55,863 nt of DNA, taken from contig CAMRBL010000004.1 of assembly GCA_947040435.1 (NCBI GenBank), positions 1 through 55,863 on the forward strand. Direction: 5' to 3'. Under the pieces are notes generated by a model. That model saw nothing but the letters and a program-made list of their open reading frames with translations. It was not told where the DNA came from and made no database searches. This DNA is from an uncultured Rikenellaceae bacterium. GTDB lineage: Bacteria > Bacteroidota > Bacteroidia > Bacteroidales > Rikenellaceae. Below are positions 9,704 through 17,409 of the stretch, in pieces; position 1 is the stretch's first letter; the number at the start of each line of letters is the position of its first letter. The position numbers were made by a program, and so were the translations under genes.

Positions 9704-10321
9704 ATGAAAAGAAAGGTAGCTCAAATTATTCTGGGAATTGTAATCATTGGATTGGCGTATGCGCTTTTTGAACAGATTATGACCCCTTTAAGATTTAAAG
9801 AAGAGGTGGCATTACGCCAAGAGGCTGTTATTGTAAAGGTTAAGGATATTCGTGCAGCGCAACGTCTATTCAAGACTCAACACGACAGTTATACTCCAAG
9901 CTTTGACACACTAATTGCTTTTATTCTTAACGACTCAATCATTGTTGAAAAAACTATCGGTTCTTTTGATGACTCGGTTGCTGTTGCAGAGGGTAGAGTT
10001 AGAGTAGAGCAGTTTAAAATTCCAGTTATTGACACTGTCTTTGGCGCAAGAAGATTTACTCCTGAAATGGTAGCTAATCTTAACGTAATTCCTCATTCTA
10101 ATGGTGAGTTATTTATTATGGATGCAGGTAACTTTGTAACTGAAAGCGAAGTTATAGTTCCTGTATTTGAGTGTAAAGCACCGTTTAAACTATTCCTAAC
10201 AGAATTAAATAAACAAGAGTTAATCAACTTAATTGATGATAGAAAAACTTTTGATAAATATCCTGGAATCAAAGTAGGTGCAATGGATAAAGCAATTAAC
10301 GATGCAGGTAACTGGGAGTAA
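9704..10321 (+). CDS. Conserved membrane-anchored hypothetical protein, 205 aa
   Basis: One N-terminal transmembrane helix (about residues 6-25, VAQIILGIVIIGLAYALF) is followed by a soluble domain with no known motif. The segment after the helix (VKDIRAAQRLFKTQHDSYTPSFDTLIAFI) resembles the pilin-like layout of a helix followed by a tyrosine-containing loop, but there is no prepilin cleavage site. It overlaps the start of the DUF3822 gene, which in turn overlaps rsmD, so the three genes form a tight operon. Function is unknown. Confidence 0.75.
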   Translation: MKRKVAQIILGIVIIGLAYALFEQIMTPLRFKEEVALRQEAVIVKVKDIRAAQRLFKTQHDSYTPSFDTLIAFILNDSIIVEKTIGSFDDSVAVAEGRVRVEQFKIPVIDTVFGARRFTPEMVANLNVIPHSNGELFIMDAGNFVTESEVIVPVFECKAPFKLFLTELNKQELINLIDDRKTFDKYPGIKVGAMDKAINDAGNWE

Positions 10322-11078
10322 TATAAATAATACTTCAGATATAATATTGTCCATTAGGGTTACACCTAGTGGACTTTATTATTCTATGACTAAACATGAA
10401 AGTGTTGAGACGCTGAATTACGTGCCATTTACATCAAATGATGTAGAAGCCGAACTCACATCATCACTCGTAGCACTACACTCAAATTATAGCGCCGTAA
10501 ATGTCATTATTGACACAAGTGATGTGATCCTAACTCCAGAAAATCTCATCAGTATAGATGAGTACGACTCTGCTAGAAAAATACTAGAACTTAATACGAT
10601 CAATATTCCACAATCAGCTACCCCTATAATAACAGAATCAAAATACGGAGTTAGAGCTCTTATGGCAGCCAACTCTGCGATAGTTAAAATATTTAAAGAT
10701 AATTTTGACACTGTTAAGTTTTATGCAACTATATTATCTGATATATTAATGGACATTGATTCTATTGCTGTTACTTTCAATGACTGCTCTACATCTATAA
10801 GCTGTTGCGTTGGAAACAGATTACTGTATGCAGATGTGATGTCTAGTAATATTGAGATAAATACCCTTCTTTATTGTATTCAAAGTGTACGACTACAATT
10901 TGAGAGCAAAAACACCCCACTACCAGTATACGTATCGGGTAGTCAAAGTAGTGCTATACTAGAGCAGATACAAGCCATAATTCACGATGTACATGATGTT
11001 TCGTGTCTAAATTGGTGTATAGTGCCTCAAAGAGCAGATATTAATAATTATAACGACTTAATAAGATTATCCAAATGA
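10302..11078 (+). CDS. DUF3822 family protein, 258 aa
   Basis: The protein starts its conserved part with DIILSIRVTPSGLYYS, which fits DUF3822, a Bacteroidota family whose predicted fold resembles the actin-like ATPase superfamily. I saw no clear nucleotide-binding signature. A GTG at 10278 is an alternative start; ATG 10302 gives only a 20-nt overlap with the upstream gene and is preferred. The stop overlaps the rsmD start as ATGA, indicating translational coupling. Function is unknown; linkage to rsmD is typical of the phylum from memory and is not proven here. Confidence 0.75.
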   Translation: MQVTGSNINNTSDIILSIRVTPSGLYYSMTKHESVETLNYVPFTSNDVEAELTSSLVALHSNYSAVNVIIDTSDVILTPENLISIDEYDSARKILELNTINIPQSATPIITESKYGVRALMAANSAIVKIFKDNFDTVKFYATILSDILMDIDSIAVTFNDCSTSISCCVGNRLLYADVMSSNIEINTLLYCIQSVRLQFESKNTPLPVYVSGSQSSAILEQIQAIIHDVHDVSCLNWCIVPQRADINNYNDLIRLSK

Positions 11079-11626
11079 GAATAATTAGTGGAACACACAG
11101 AGGACGAATAATCGCTACTCCATCCAACTTACGAGCTAGACCTACAACAGACTTTGCAAAAGAAAACCTTTTTAATATACTTAATAATATTGTAGATTTT
11201 GAAGATCTAGATACTCTTGATCTATTTTCAGGAACTGGGTCTATAAGTTACGAACTTGCATCTAGAGGAGTAAAGTCGGTTGTATCTATTGAAATAAATG
11301 CTGTTCATCACAAATTTATTAAGGATAATGCTGCAAAATTTGGATTTAAGAACTTATTTGCTGTAAAAGCTAATGCTTTTTTATACTTAAAAAGCTGTAA
11401 CAAGCAATTTGACATCATATTTTCGGATGCTCCCTACGATTTAGAGCAGTCAAATGAAGTTGTTGATTTGATATTATCTAGGGATTTATTGAAAGAAGAT
11501 GGAATTTTGATATTTGAGCACTCAAAAAGTTTAAATTTTAATGAGCATCCAAACTGCTATGATACAAGAACTTACGGCAGTGTCAACTTTTCTTTCTTTA
11601 AAAAGATTGAAAATAGTTGTGAATAA
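11075..11626 (+). CDS. rsmD: 16S rRNA (guanine966-N2)-methyltransferase RsmD, 183 aa
   Basis: RsmD methylates G966 of 16S rRNA using SAM. The N-terminus IISGTHRGRIIATP and RARPTTDFAKENLFNIL is the family signature. The SAM-binding motif I is LDLFSGTGSISYELASRG. The catalytic motif, usually DPPY or DPPF, reads DAPYD here (about residue 121). Length is typical. It overlaps the DUF3822 gene by 4 nt and is the last gene before tRNA-Asp. Confidence 0.92.
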   Translation: MRIISGTHRGRIIATPSNLRARPTTDFAKENLFNILNNIVDFEDLDTLDLFSGTGSISYELASRGVKSVVSIEINAVHHKFIKDNAAKFGFKNLFAVKANAFLYLKSCNKQFDIIFSDAPYDLEQSNEVVDLILSRDLLKEDGILIFEHSKSLNFNEHPNCYDTRTYGSVNFSFFKKIENSCE

Positions 11627-11627
11627 A

Positions 11628-11659
11628 TTTGGAAGTTATATATATTCGCCCTATATTTG
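11628..11659 (+). promoter_or_regulatory. Promoter of tRNA-Asp
   Basis: TTTG (11628-11631), a 20-bp spacer and TATATTTG (11652-11659) match the Bacteroidota consensus. The -33 element lies just after the rsmD stop. Confidence 0.75.
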
Positions 11660-11699
11660 CACTGCATTTAAGAAGTAACACTCTTAACAGCAGACCAAC

Positions 11700-11774
11700 G
11701 GTGTGGTAGTTCAGCTTGGTTAGAATACCTGCCTGTCACGCAGGGGGTCGCGGGTTCGAGTCCCGTCCATACCG
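11700..11774 (+). tRNA. tRNA-Asp (GTC)
   Basis: A complete cloverleaf is visible. The acceptor arms GGTGTGG and CCATACC pair, the anticodon loop contains GTC between CTGCC and the complementary arm, and the T-arm reads GGGTTCGAGTCCC. The discriminator base is G and the CCA tail is not encoded. A terminator follows within a few nucleotides. Confidence 0.97.
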
Positions 11775-11776
11775 CA

Positions 11777-11813
11777 AAAAAGCAATTAATCGAAAGATTA
11801 GTTGCTTTTTTTG
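11777..11813 (+). terminator. Terminator of tRNA-Asp
   Basis: A 15-bp stem with one G-U pair (11777-11791 with 11796-11810), a GAAA tetraloop and a T-run end the tRNA transcript. Confidence 0.9.
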
Positions 11814-11988
11814 TTATAACGACTTGAACAATATCTGAAGCACCAAACCCGATTAGCTGCTTTGCCTTATTTTGGCTTTAAAATTATTATATATTAATAA
11901 ATTTAGTGAAAAAGGAGCATATTTAATTAAAAATATACCCCATATCTCAAATCGCAAATAATAGTAAGGCTAGAAATTTATTTATTTT

Positions 11989-12813
11989 CTATTTCTTATT
12001 TCGTTCAATTATTATTGAAAATGTAGATACTAATTTATTAATGAGTACTTCATTCATTCCTGTATAATTATGGAAATATCGCTTGTCAAATTCAAATGAA
12101 AGTATTGGATTATTGATGCTATTTACAAGGATTTTTAATGTATATGTCATAGTATCCACCTGTTTTTGTGTGTTTTGCTTTGCTGTTACGCCTCCAAGAA
12201 TAGCCCCAACTCCTCCCAAAAGAATCCCACCTACAACTGCTCGCCCTAGTACATTTGATGTTGAGGTATTTGTGGAAAACATTGTCTTACTATCATTGGA
12301 CAAATTAACTTCTAAAATATCTTCAAACCGATACTCTACATTATCAATTAAAATAATCTTAGATGTTTCAAAAATCATTATTGACCTTGTTTTCCCTCGA
12401 CTTATATATTGTATCCACTCAAATTTAGTTGTCATATCTCCATACTTTGAGATACAACCTAATTCAAATTGTTTTTTTCTTTCTTTTCTTAATTCATCTA
12501 TTAGAGTTGCTTTCTCAATTTTATTTTTAGAATCAACATATTCTGCATGGCGTTTGGCACAACCATATGCTAAATCCCATAGTGATTTAAATAAAACATA
12601 TAAGAAAAACAAAAAAACTAATATCATTGCTATAATTAGCACTTCTAGCATAGGACGGACTTCCCATGTCCAGGAAGTTTCATGTGCATAAAATAGACCC
12701 CACAATACTATACATCCCAATACTATACATGCTAAAATACTTATTAATAGGTTTTGTTTAGATGCATTCTTAAAATCTTCTAATGTTTCCTTCTTACCTT
12801 GCATAAGTTTCAT
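11989..12813 (-). CDS. Membrane protein with glycine-zipper segment, 274 aa
   Basis: Two transmembrane helices near the N-terminus (about residues 23-44 and 55-76) are followed by a charged helical linker and a PH-like beta region (SIMIFETSKIILIDNVEYRF). A third hydrophobic segment has a glycine zipper (GGILLGGVGAILGG, then VTAKQ). This arrangement occurs in bacterial PH-domain-like proteins often found on mobile DNA. An in-frame GTG at 12930 would add residues read from a GC-rich hairpin element, so ATG 12813 is preferred. It lies alone in the stretch between two tRNA genes. Confidence 0.65.
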   Translation of the reverse strand: MKLMQGKKETLEDFKNASKQNLLISILACIVLGCIVLWGLFYAHETSWTWEVRPMLEVLIIAMILVFLFFLYVLFKSLWDLAYGCAKRHAEYVDSKNKIEKATLIDELRKERKKQFELGCISKYGDMTTKFEWIQYISRGKTRSIMIFETSKIILIDNVEYRFEDILEVNLSNDSKTMFSTNTSTSNVLGRAVVGGILLGGVGAILGGVTAKQNTQKQVDTMTYTLKILVNSINNPILSFEFDKRYFHNYTGMNEVLINKLVSTFSIIIERNKK

Positions 12814-13121
12814 AATTTCTAATAATTTATTGGTTAATAGTTTAATTTCACTATTGCCTAAGGAGAGGGATACACACAAATGCGTGGACAGTACTCGTTT
12901 GCCGAAAGGTACGACCAAGCACCATGCCACAACAAGTAAAGCCCACGCAAAGCGTAGGCGTTTGACTCATTGTTTTTGTGGCTTGTAAATTGGTCGTTTT
13001 TTCAGCACAAAACAATAGCAAAACGCTATATTTTATTTAACAGTTTTCTCCCTGCTAAACTTCCACAAATATAAGAAAAAAACATTACATTTGTATGATC
13101 GGACAAATATTAACAAATATT
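12814..13121. other. Intergenic region with GC-rich structured element
   Basis: This gap between divergent hypothetical genes holds the nested inverted repeat at 12911-12997 and a -7 box (TACATTTG, 13086-13093) for the plus-strand gene. The left part (about 12850-12990) is clearly richer in GC than its surroundings. Confidence 0.55.
12911..12997. repeat. Large nested inverted repeat
   Basis: Three nested arm pairs are visible. ACGACCAA (12911-12918) pairs with TTGGTCGT (12990-12997). GCCACAA (12926-12932) pairs with TTGTGGC (12976-12982). GCCCACGC pairs, with one mismatch, with GCGTAGGC around an AAA loop near 12950. The whole element could fold into a long interrupted hairpin as DNA or RNA. 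Confidence 0.7.
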
Positions 13122-13475
13122 ATGAAACAGAGATTCAATAATTTAGAAAGAACAATAATAATTCCTGTGATAATAATAACAGTATTATTTATTGGGCTAT
13201 ATGTTAAAATATATTTCAGTCACTCCGAATCATATAATTTATTGTCATTTTCAAACCACATATCCATATTCTTCATTGTTATAGGTAGTCCGTTATACAT
13301 ATATATCCATAAAAAGTATTTCACCCCAATATCTAAATTTAGTACACATAGTAATCCGAAAAAGGCAATTATTATGATATCTGTTTTGATTTTATTTAAC
13401 TTGATATTAAGCTCTATTCAATATCAGATATATTTTAATTTAAAAACGGCTTATGTAATAGTTAAATATTCTTGA
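13122..13475 (+). CDS. Hypothetical membrane protein, 117 aa, possibly the 5' part of a frameshifted gene
   Basis: Three hydrophobic helices are visible (about residues 11-29, 43-60 and 77-96). No family is recognised. The upstream ATG at 13095 lies two nucleotides after a -7 box (TACATTTG, 13086-13093) and so probably before the transcription start; ATG 13122 is preferred. The downstream reading frame at 13462-14061 overlaps its 3' end in another frame, is open and has no ATG, so the two may be pieces of one gene. Confidence 0.5.
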   Translation: MKQRFNNLERTIIIPVIIITVLFIGLYVKIYFSHSESYNLLSFSNHISIFFIVIGSPLYIYIHKKYFTPISKFSTHSNPKKAIIMISVLILFNLILSSIQYQIYFNLKTAYVIVKYS

Positions 13476-14061
13476 TTTAAATATACACAAGAGTGATAGC
13501 CTAATAATCGAATATAATAATATTGCAAAGAATGTTAAACCGAATTTTGATTACAGTGTTACAAATGATACGGTATTGATAGGGGGTAAAGTTCTAATAT
13601 TATATATTCCAATATTAAGGGCAAATACAAAATATCCTATTCAAATGACTAGGCATTATTTGAGAGTCGAATTTGCGAATGAAAATATAGGTGAAATTAA
13701 ATATAAGAAGCTAAAGAAGGAAATTATAATAGATGAGCAATACCAAAAAAAAGTAATTCTTAAACGTATTGATGAATTTGGCATTGATGACGTTGGTGGG
13801 AAAACGATTTTATTAGGTATAAGTAACAGGATAAGACAATTAAACGAAAATATTGAATATTTAGAAACTAGCAGAAGCATAATTACAAATAGAGGTGTGT
13901 CATTTATCTCATTTGTTTTTAATAGTTTTGAATCACTCAATAGGGATATTCACTCTATTTATTATCTTATTAGATTACTATTTTACTTCCAAATGCTAAT
14001 TTCAATATCTATATGGGGATATATAACTATGGTAATATATCGAATCCTTGATGGGAAATAA
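13462..14061 (+). pseudogene. Probable 3' part of a frameshifted membrane-protein gene
   Basis: The frame is open from 13462 to the stop at 14061 but contains no ATG before the conserved-looking body; the first possible start is TTG at 13576. It encodes a hydrophobic segment (VLILYIPIL), a charged middle domain with KYKKLKKEI and GGKTILLGISNRI, and a C-terminal transmembrane helix (FYFQMLISISIWGYITMVIY). Joined to 13122-13475 by one frameshift near 13462-13475 it would make a protein of about 310 residues. If the TTG is real, it is a separate 161-aa protein. Confidence 0.45.
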
Positions 14062-14457
14062 TTCTGTATTCATAATGATACATAGAATCCTTCAAACTAA
14101 CCCTTAAAGGATTATTTGTCACCGTACTTATTAAATCTAAAGAATTAATAAGGTTCTCTAAATTGGGGTTTTTATCAATCATAGAATGAAGTCCTAAAAT
14201 AATCACTCTTCAATAAAATAATTCCCTATACAGTAACCTATAATTGTCACAAAAAAATGGTAAATATCAGCTATGATTATCTACCACATTTTGGACTGCT
14301 TTGTCTAGCTCTGTTTTAAGCAAAAAGTTTAGTTAATCGAAAAATGAAATAAGTGATATCTCTAACGCTCTAATTTCAGATTGACCCAATATATACTTGA
14401 CTGATGTAACAAAAAAAAGAAGAGTCTATTATATAGACTCTTCTTTTTAGTACTTTG
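14062..14457. other. Intergenic region before tRNA-His
   Basis: No gene or repeat is recognised in this AT-rich gap except the tRNA-His terminator at its right end (14411-14448). Confidence 0.5.
14411..14448 (-). terminator. Terminator of tRNA-His
   Basis: A perfect stem of about 15 bp (14414-14428 with 14434-14448, loop TTATA) is followed on the minus strand by eight T residues. Confidence 0.88.
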
Positions 14458-14532
14458 GGTGGATGATGGGTTTCGAACCCACGACCTTCGGAACCACAAA
14501 CCGACGCTCTAACCAACTGAGCTACAACCACC
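14458..14532 (-). tRNA. tRNA-His (GTG)
   Basis: The minus strand folds as tRNA-His: an extra G at position -1, the D-arm TAGCTCAGTTGGTTAGAGC, the anticodon GTG in the loop CGGTTTGTGGTTCCG, and the T-arm GTGGGTTCGAAACCCAT. The discriminator is C, as expected for His. Acceptor pair 5:68 appears to be a U-U mismatch. CCA is not encoded. Confidence 0.95.
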
Positions 14533-14558
14533 ATAGTTACTTTCTCTTATTCAGAGCA

Positions 14559-14590
14559 CAAATATAGATACATTTTAAATATCTACCAAA
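14559..14590 (-). promoter_or_regulatory. Promoter of tRNA-His
   Basis: On the minus strand TTTG (14587-14590), a 20-bp spacer and TATATTTG (14559-14566) match the consensus. Confidence 0.72.
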
Positions 14591-14620
14591 TATTTACGCC
14601 TAAAAATTACATTAAATTTA

Positions 14621-14668
14621 AAAAAAGTTCGTGCAAATATAAAATCTAATATTCACACAAACTTTTTA
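14621..14668 (-). terminator. Terminator of the polysaccharide-utilisation operon
   Basis: On the minus strand an A-rich arm (AAAAAGTTTGTG) pairs with CACGAACTTTTT around a loop of about 20 nt, followed by more T residues. It lies about 75 nt after the GH2 stop and before the tRNA-His promoter. Confidence 0.6.
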
Positions 14669-14743
14669 TTATTGAATATATCATTGCAACAACACCTTAC
14701 ACAACTGATTACAGTAGACAAATGATATTATTTAACAACAGAT

Positions 14744-17404
14744 TTAGTTCTTATAGATTCTAATAGCATTCAAAACTGGCGCACCTGCAATCTTACCAAA
14801 CTCAACGGAGACCCCTTTGCCATCATTTACAATAACCTCATACTTTTTTATTGCTGCTCTATTAAATCCAATATCTTCTGCAATACACAACGATTCTGAT
14901 ACCATAACCCCATTAATAGATATATCGAAACGTCGCTCCTTATACTCCTTCTGCTCCGCATCACCTCCTAGATTATATGCCAAAGCCTCTCGACTACTAT
15001 CAGAATCCAACTCTGCTAAATACAAATAAATAGAGTACTTCCCATCTGGAACATCCGCCTTAAACGCCTCAATACCGACCCTCTGAGTCTGAAATATAGG
15101 GTGATTAATAGTTCCTAAAATATCTGCATCCGAACCCAATAGAGAGCCTGCCCATGTGTTACGTCTATAAACATCACCGCCAACATAGCCCCAACTACCC
15201 TCTTTGTACTCTTGTTCTGGAATCCATGCTGTCTGCGACACCCTATCCTCAAAGTATCTATGAGAGCCCAACATCACATTCATCTCAGTAAATGGAACTT
15301 TGGATTTTGATATATTATTTGGAATCAATTTAAAATCTACATTCAAAACATCTGTCAAAGACCCCGACTTAGCCAATATATGATTACGTCCATCTACGAA
15401 CGGAACATTAAACATCGCAACTCCGCCATCGCTCTTCACTGTGCCAAGACTCTTACCATTGACAACAAGCGTAGCACTCTTTTGATTTGTAAAAATTGGT
15501 AAAGGCTGCACACAAACATCTTCTCCACTATTGGCAACACCTCCTCTACTCTTCCACTCTTTATTCCCGATATACAATAGAGGTGTTTTATTTAGTGAAA
15601 CCTCATAGAATAGATAAGTATCCTTCTTCTCTCGATCCAACCCCGTAACTCCTTTATTATTCACATGTGGCACTGCATCAACTCGTGGCTCTGAGTAGAA
15701 ATCATTAAGATTCCACATCGAAAAACCTGTAACAAAATCACGTTTAAGCATCTCTTTCAAGTAGTGGCGATGATATATCAATCCGTACTCTTGCGTAAAG
15801 TCAAATCGCTCTGAATCGAACGAATGCAAACGTAGATCTACCCCTGGACCATACTCGGTGACAATTATGCTCTTACCCTTATACTCTTTGTTGGCTCTAT
15901 CCAAAAGACGTTGAAAATCATTAATATCTGGTTCATACCACCCCTGATAGAGATTCCACCCTTGAATCATAGGGATATCGGTCAAGTTAGCTCGCTCATA
16001 TGCATAAGGGGCGTTGTGATATGCCATCATGGTATATCTAGTCGGATCTGTTGTTCTAACGCACGACTCTAGTACTCTGGCAACTTTTTCAACATCTTTA
16101 TAATATTGGTCCATCCTAACCTCATCTCCTTTATATGGAGGACGTAGAAGAACCTCATTCATATATGCCCACATCACAACCGATGGTCGGTTGAAATCTT
16201 GATAAATCATCTCCTTAACCATATGCACTGAGTTTTCTGTGAACTCCTGACTCTCCGTTACGGCATTTACGATTGGAATCTCCACAGAGGTTACAATACC
16301 CAACTTGTCACACATCTCCATTATAACAGGATCTTGAGGATAGTGTGAAACTCTCAAGAAGTTCCCTCCCATATTTTTTAGTAACATCAAATCTCTGACA
16401 TGCATATCATCACTCAAGGCGTAACCCTTACCCAAGTAGTCTTGGTGACGACAACTACCACTCAATTTATGGTGACGACCATTCAAATAGAACCCCTTCT
16501 CTGGGTCGAACGAGAACCAACGTAAACCAATATAGTTCGACACCTCATCTAACAGCTCCTTTGTATCGACATTATAAATTTTTGTGTACACCATATATCT
16601 ATGCGGATCGTCAATATCCCACAAACGAGGAGATTTAATCTCAACACCACTCTGAACTTGAACACTCTCGCCAACACCCAAATCACTAATCTCAGATACT
16701 CGCTCAACGGTTGTTCCAAAACCATCAGCAATAGTATGCTCAACCAAAACCTTAGTAGCTCTATCAGTCTCATTACTTAAATGAGTAGTCAACTCTACCT
16801 CTGCACTTTTAGCCGAAACTTTAGGTGTCTTGATATATACACCAGAAGATGAGTAGTGATCCAAAGATACATGAATCTTATCTGTAAATATCATATATAC
16901 ATCTCGATATATACCACCAAAAAAGGTAAAATCTGCTGACAACGGAGGAATATTAGGATTATGAGCATTGTCTACTCTAATCGCAAGGCTATTCTTCTCT
17001 CCGTAATTGATAAATTTAGTCACATCAAAATTAAATCGAGTATACCCTCCAGTGTGCTCTCCTGCGAAGTGTCCATTAACATATAGCTGAACAACCTGAT
17101 TCGCCCCCTCAAAGTATACGAAAGCTTGTTTCCCCTCGTTACCCTCCGCAATATCTATATCACGTCGATACCACGCTACTCCACGATAAAATCCCGGAGT
17201 TACATCATCTGCATCGACATTATTCCATGTGTGGGGAATATTTACAACCTCCCACACATCATCATTAAAAGTTGACTTGTGCGCATCATATGCTGCACCC
17301 TTATTAAACTTCCAGTTATCATTAATTGTGTACTTTATCCGCTCTCCCGCCGTAGCAGTACAAACGAAGAGTAGTAACGATAGTAACAATCCTATTTTTT
17401 TCAT
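14744..17404 (-). CDS. Glycoside hydrolase family 2 enzyme (beta-galactosidase or beta-glucuronidase type), secreted, 886 aa
   Basis: A signal peptide (residues 1-19, ending CTATAG) precedes the GH2 sugar-binding domain (FNDDVWEVVNIPHTWN, FYRGVAWYRR), an Ig-like domain and the TIM barrel. The acid/base is Glu417 in YMNEV and the nucleophile Glu517 in VTEYGPG. N582-x-K584-G in HVNNKGVTGLDR fits the NxK element that contacts the carboxylate in beta-glucuronidases, but similar NDKG strings occur in other GH2 enzymes. A C-terminal malectin-like module ends the protein. Five nt separate it from the GH71/99-like gene. The uronate pathway upstream favours a glucuronidase role; this is inference. Confidence 0.88.
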   Translation of the reverse strand: MKKIGLLLSLLLFVCTATAGERIKYTINDNWKFNKGAAYDAHKSTFNDDVWEVVNIPHTWNNVDADDVTPGFYRGVAWYRRDIDIAEGNEGKQAFVYFEGANQVVQLYVNGHFAGEHTGGYTRFNFDVTKFINYGEKNSLAIRVDNAHNPNIPPLSADFTFFGGIYRDVYMIFTDKIHVSLDHYSSSGVYIKTPKVSAKSAEVELTTHLSNETDRATKVLVEHTIADGFGTTVERVSEISDLGVGESVQVQSGVEIKSPRLWDIDDPHRYMVYTKIYNVDTKELLDEVSNYIGLRWFSFDPEKGFYLNGRHHKLSGSCRHQDYLGKGYALSDDMHVRDLMLLKNMGGNFLRVSHYPQDPVIMEMCDKLGIVTSVEIPIVNAVTESQEFTENSVHMVKEMIYQDFNRPSVVMWAYMNEVLLRPPYKGDEVRMDQYYKDVEKVARVLESCVRTTDPTRYTMMAYHNAPYAYERANLTDIPMIQGWNLYQGWYEPDINDFQRLLDRANKEYKGKSIIVTEYGPGVDLRLHSFDSERFDFTQEYGLIYHRHYLKEMLKRDFVTGFSMWNLNDFYSEPRVDAVPHVNNKGVTGLDREKKDTYLFYEVSLNKTPLLYIGNKEWKSRGGVANSGEDVCVQPLPIFTNQKSATLVVNGKSLGTVKSDGGVAMFNVPFVDGRNHILAKSGSLTDVLNVDFKLIPNNISKSKVPFTEMNVMLGSHRYFEDRVSQTAWIPEQEYKEGSWGYVGGDVYRRNTWAGSLLGSDADILGTINHPIFQTQRVGIEAFKADVPDGKYSIYLYLAELDSDSSREALAYNLGGDAEQKEYKERRFDISINGVMVSESLCIAEDIGFNRAAIKKYEVIVNDGKGVSVEFGKIAGAPVLNAIRIYKN

Positions 17405-17409
17405 AATAT

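Noticed and set aside
11700-11774. tRNA-Asp as phage or island attachment site
   Set aside because: No direct repeat of the tRNA 3' end and no integrase were found downstream.
12814-12930. N-terminal extension of the glycine-zipper membrane protein from GTG 12930
   Set aside because: The added residues come from the GC-rich structured element, look non-coding, and the ATG at 12813 gives a normal start.
12926-12982. Integron attC site
   Set aside because: The fold is similar, but the terminal arms (GCCACAA/TTGTGGC) do not match the R box consensus, and no integrase is in the window. It was kept only as an unexplained inverted repeat.
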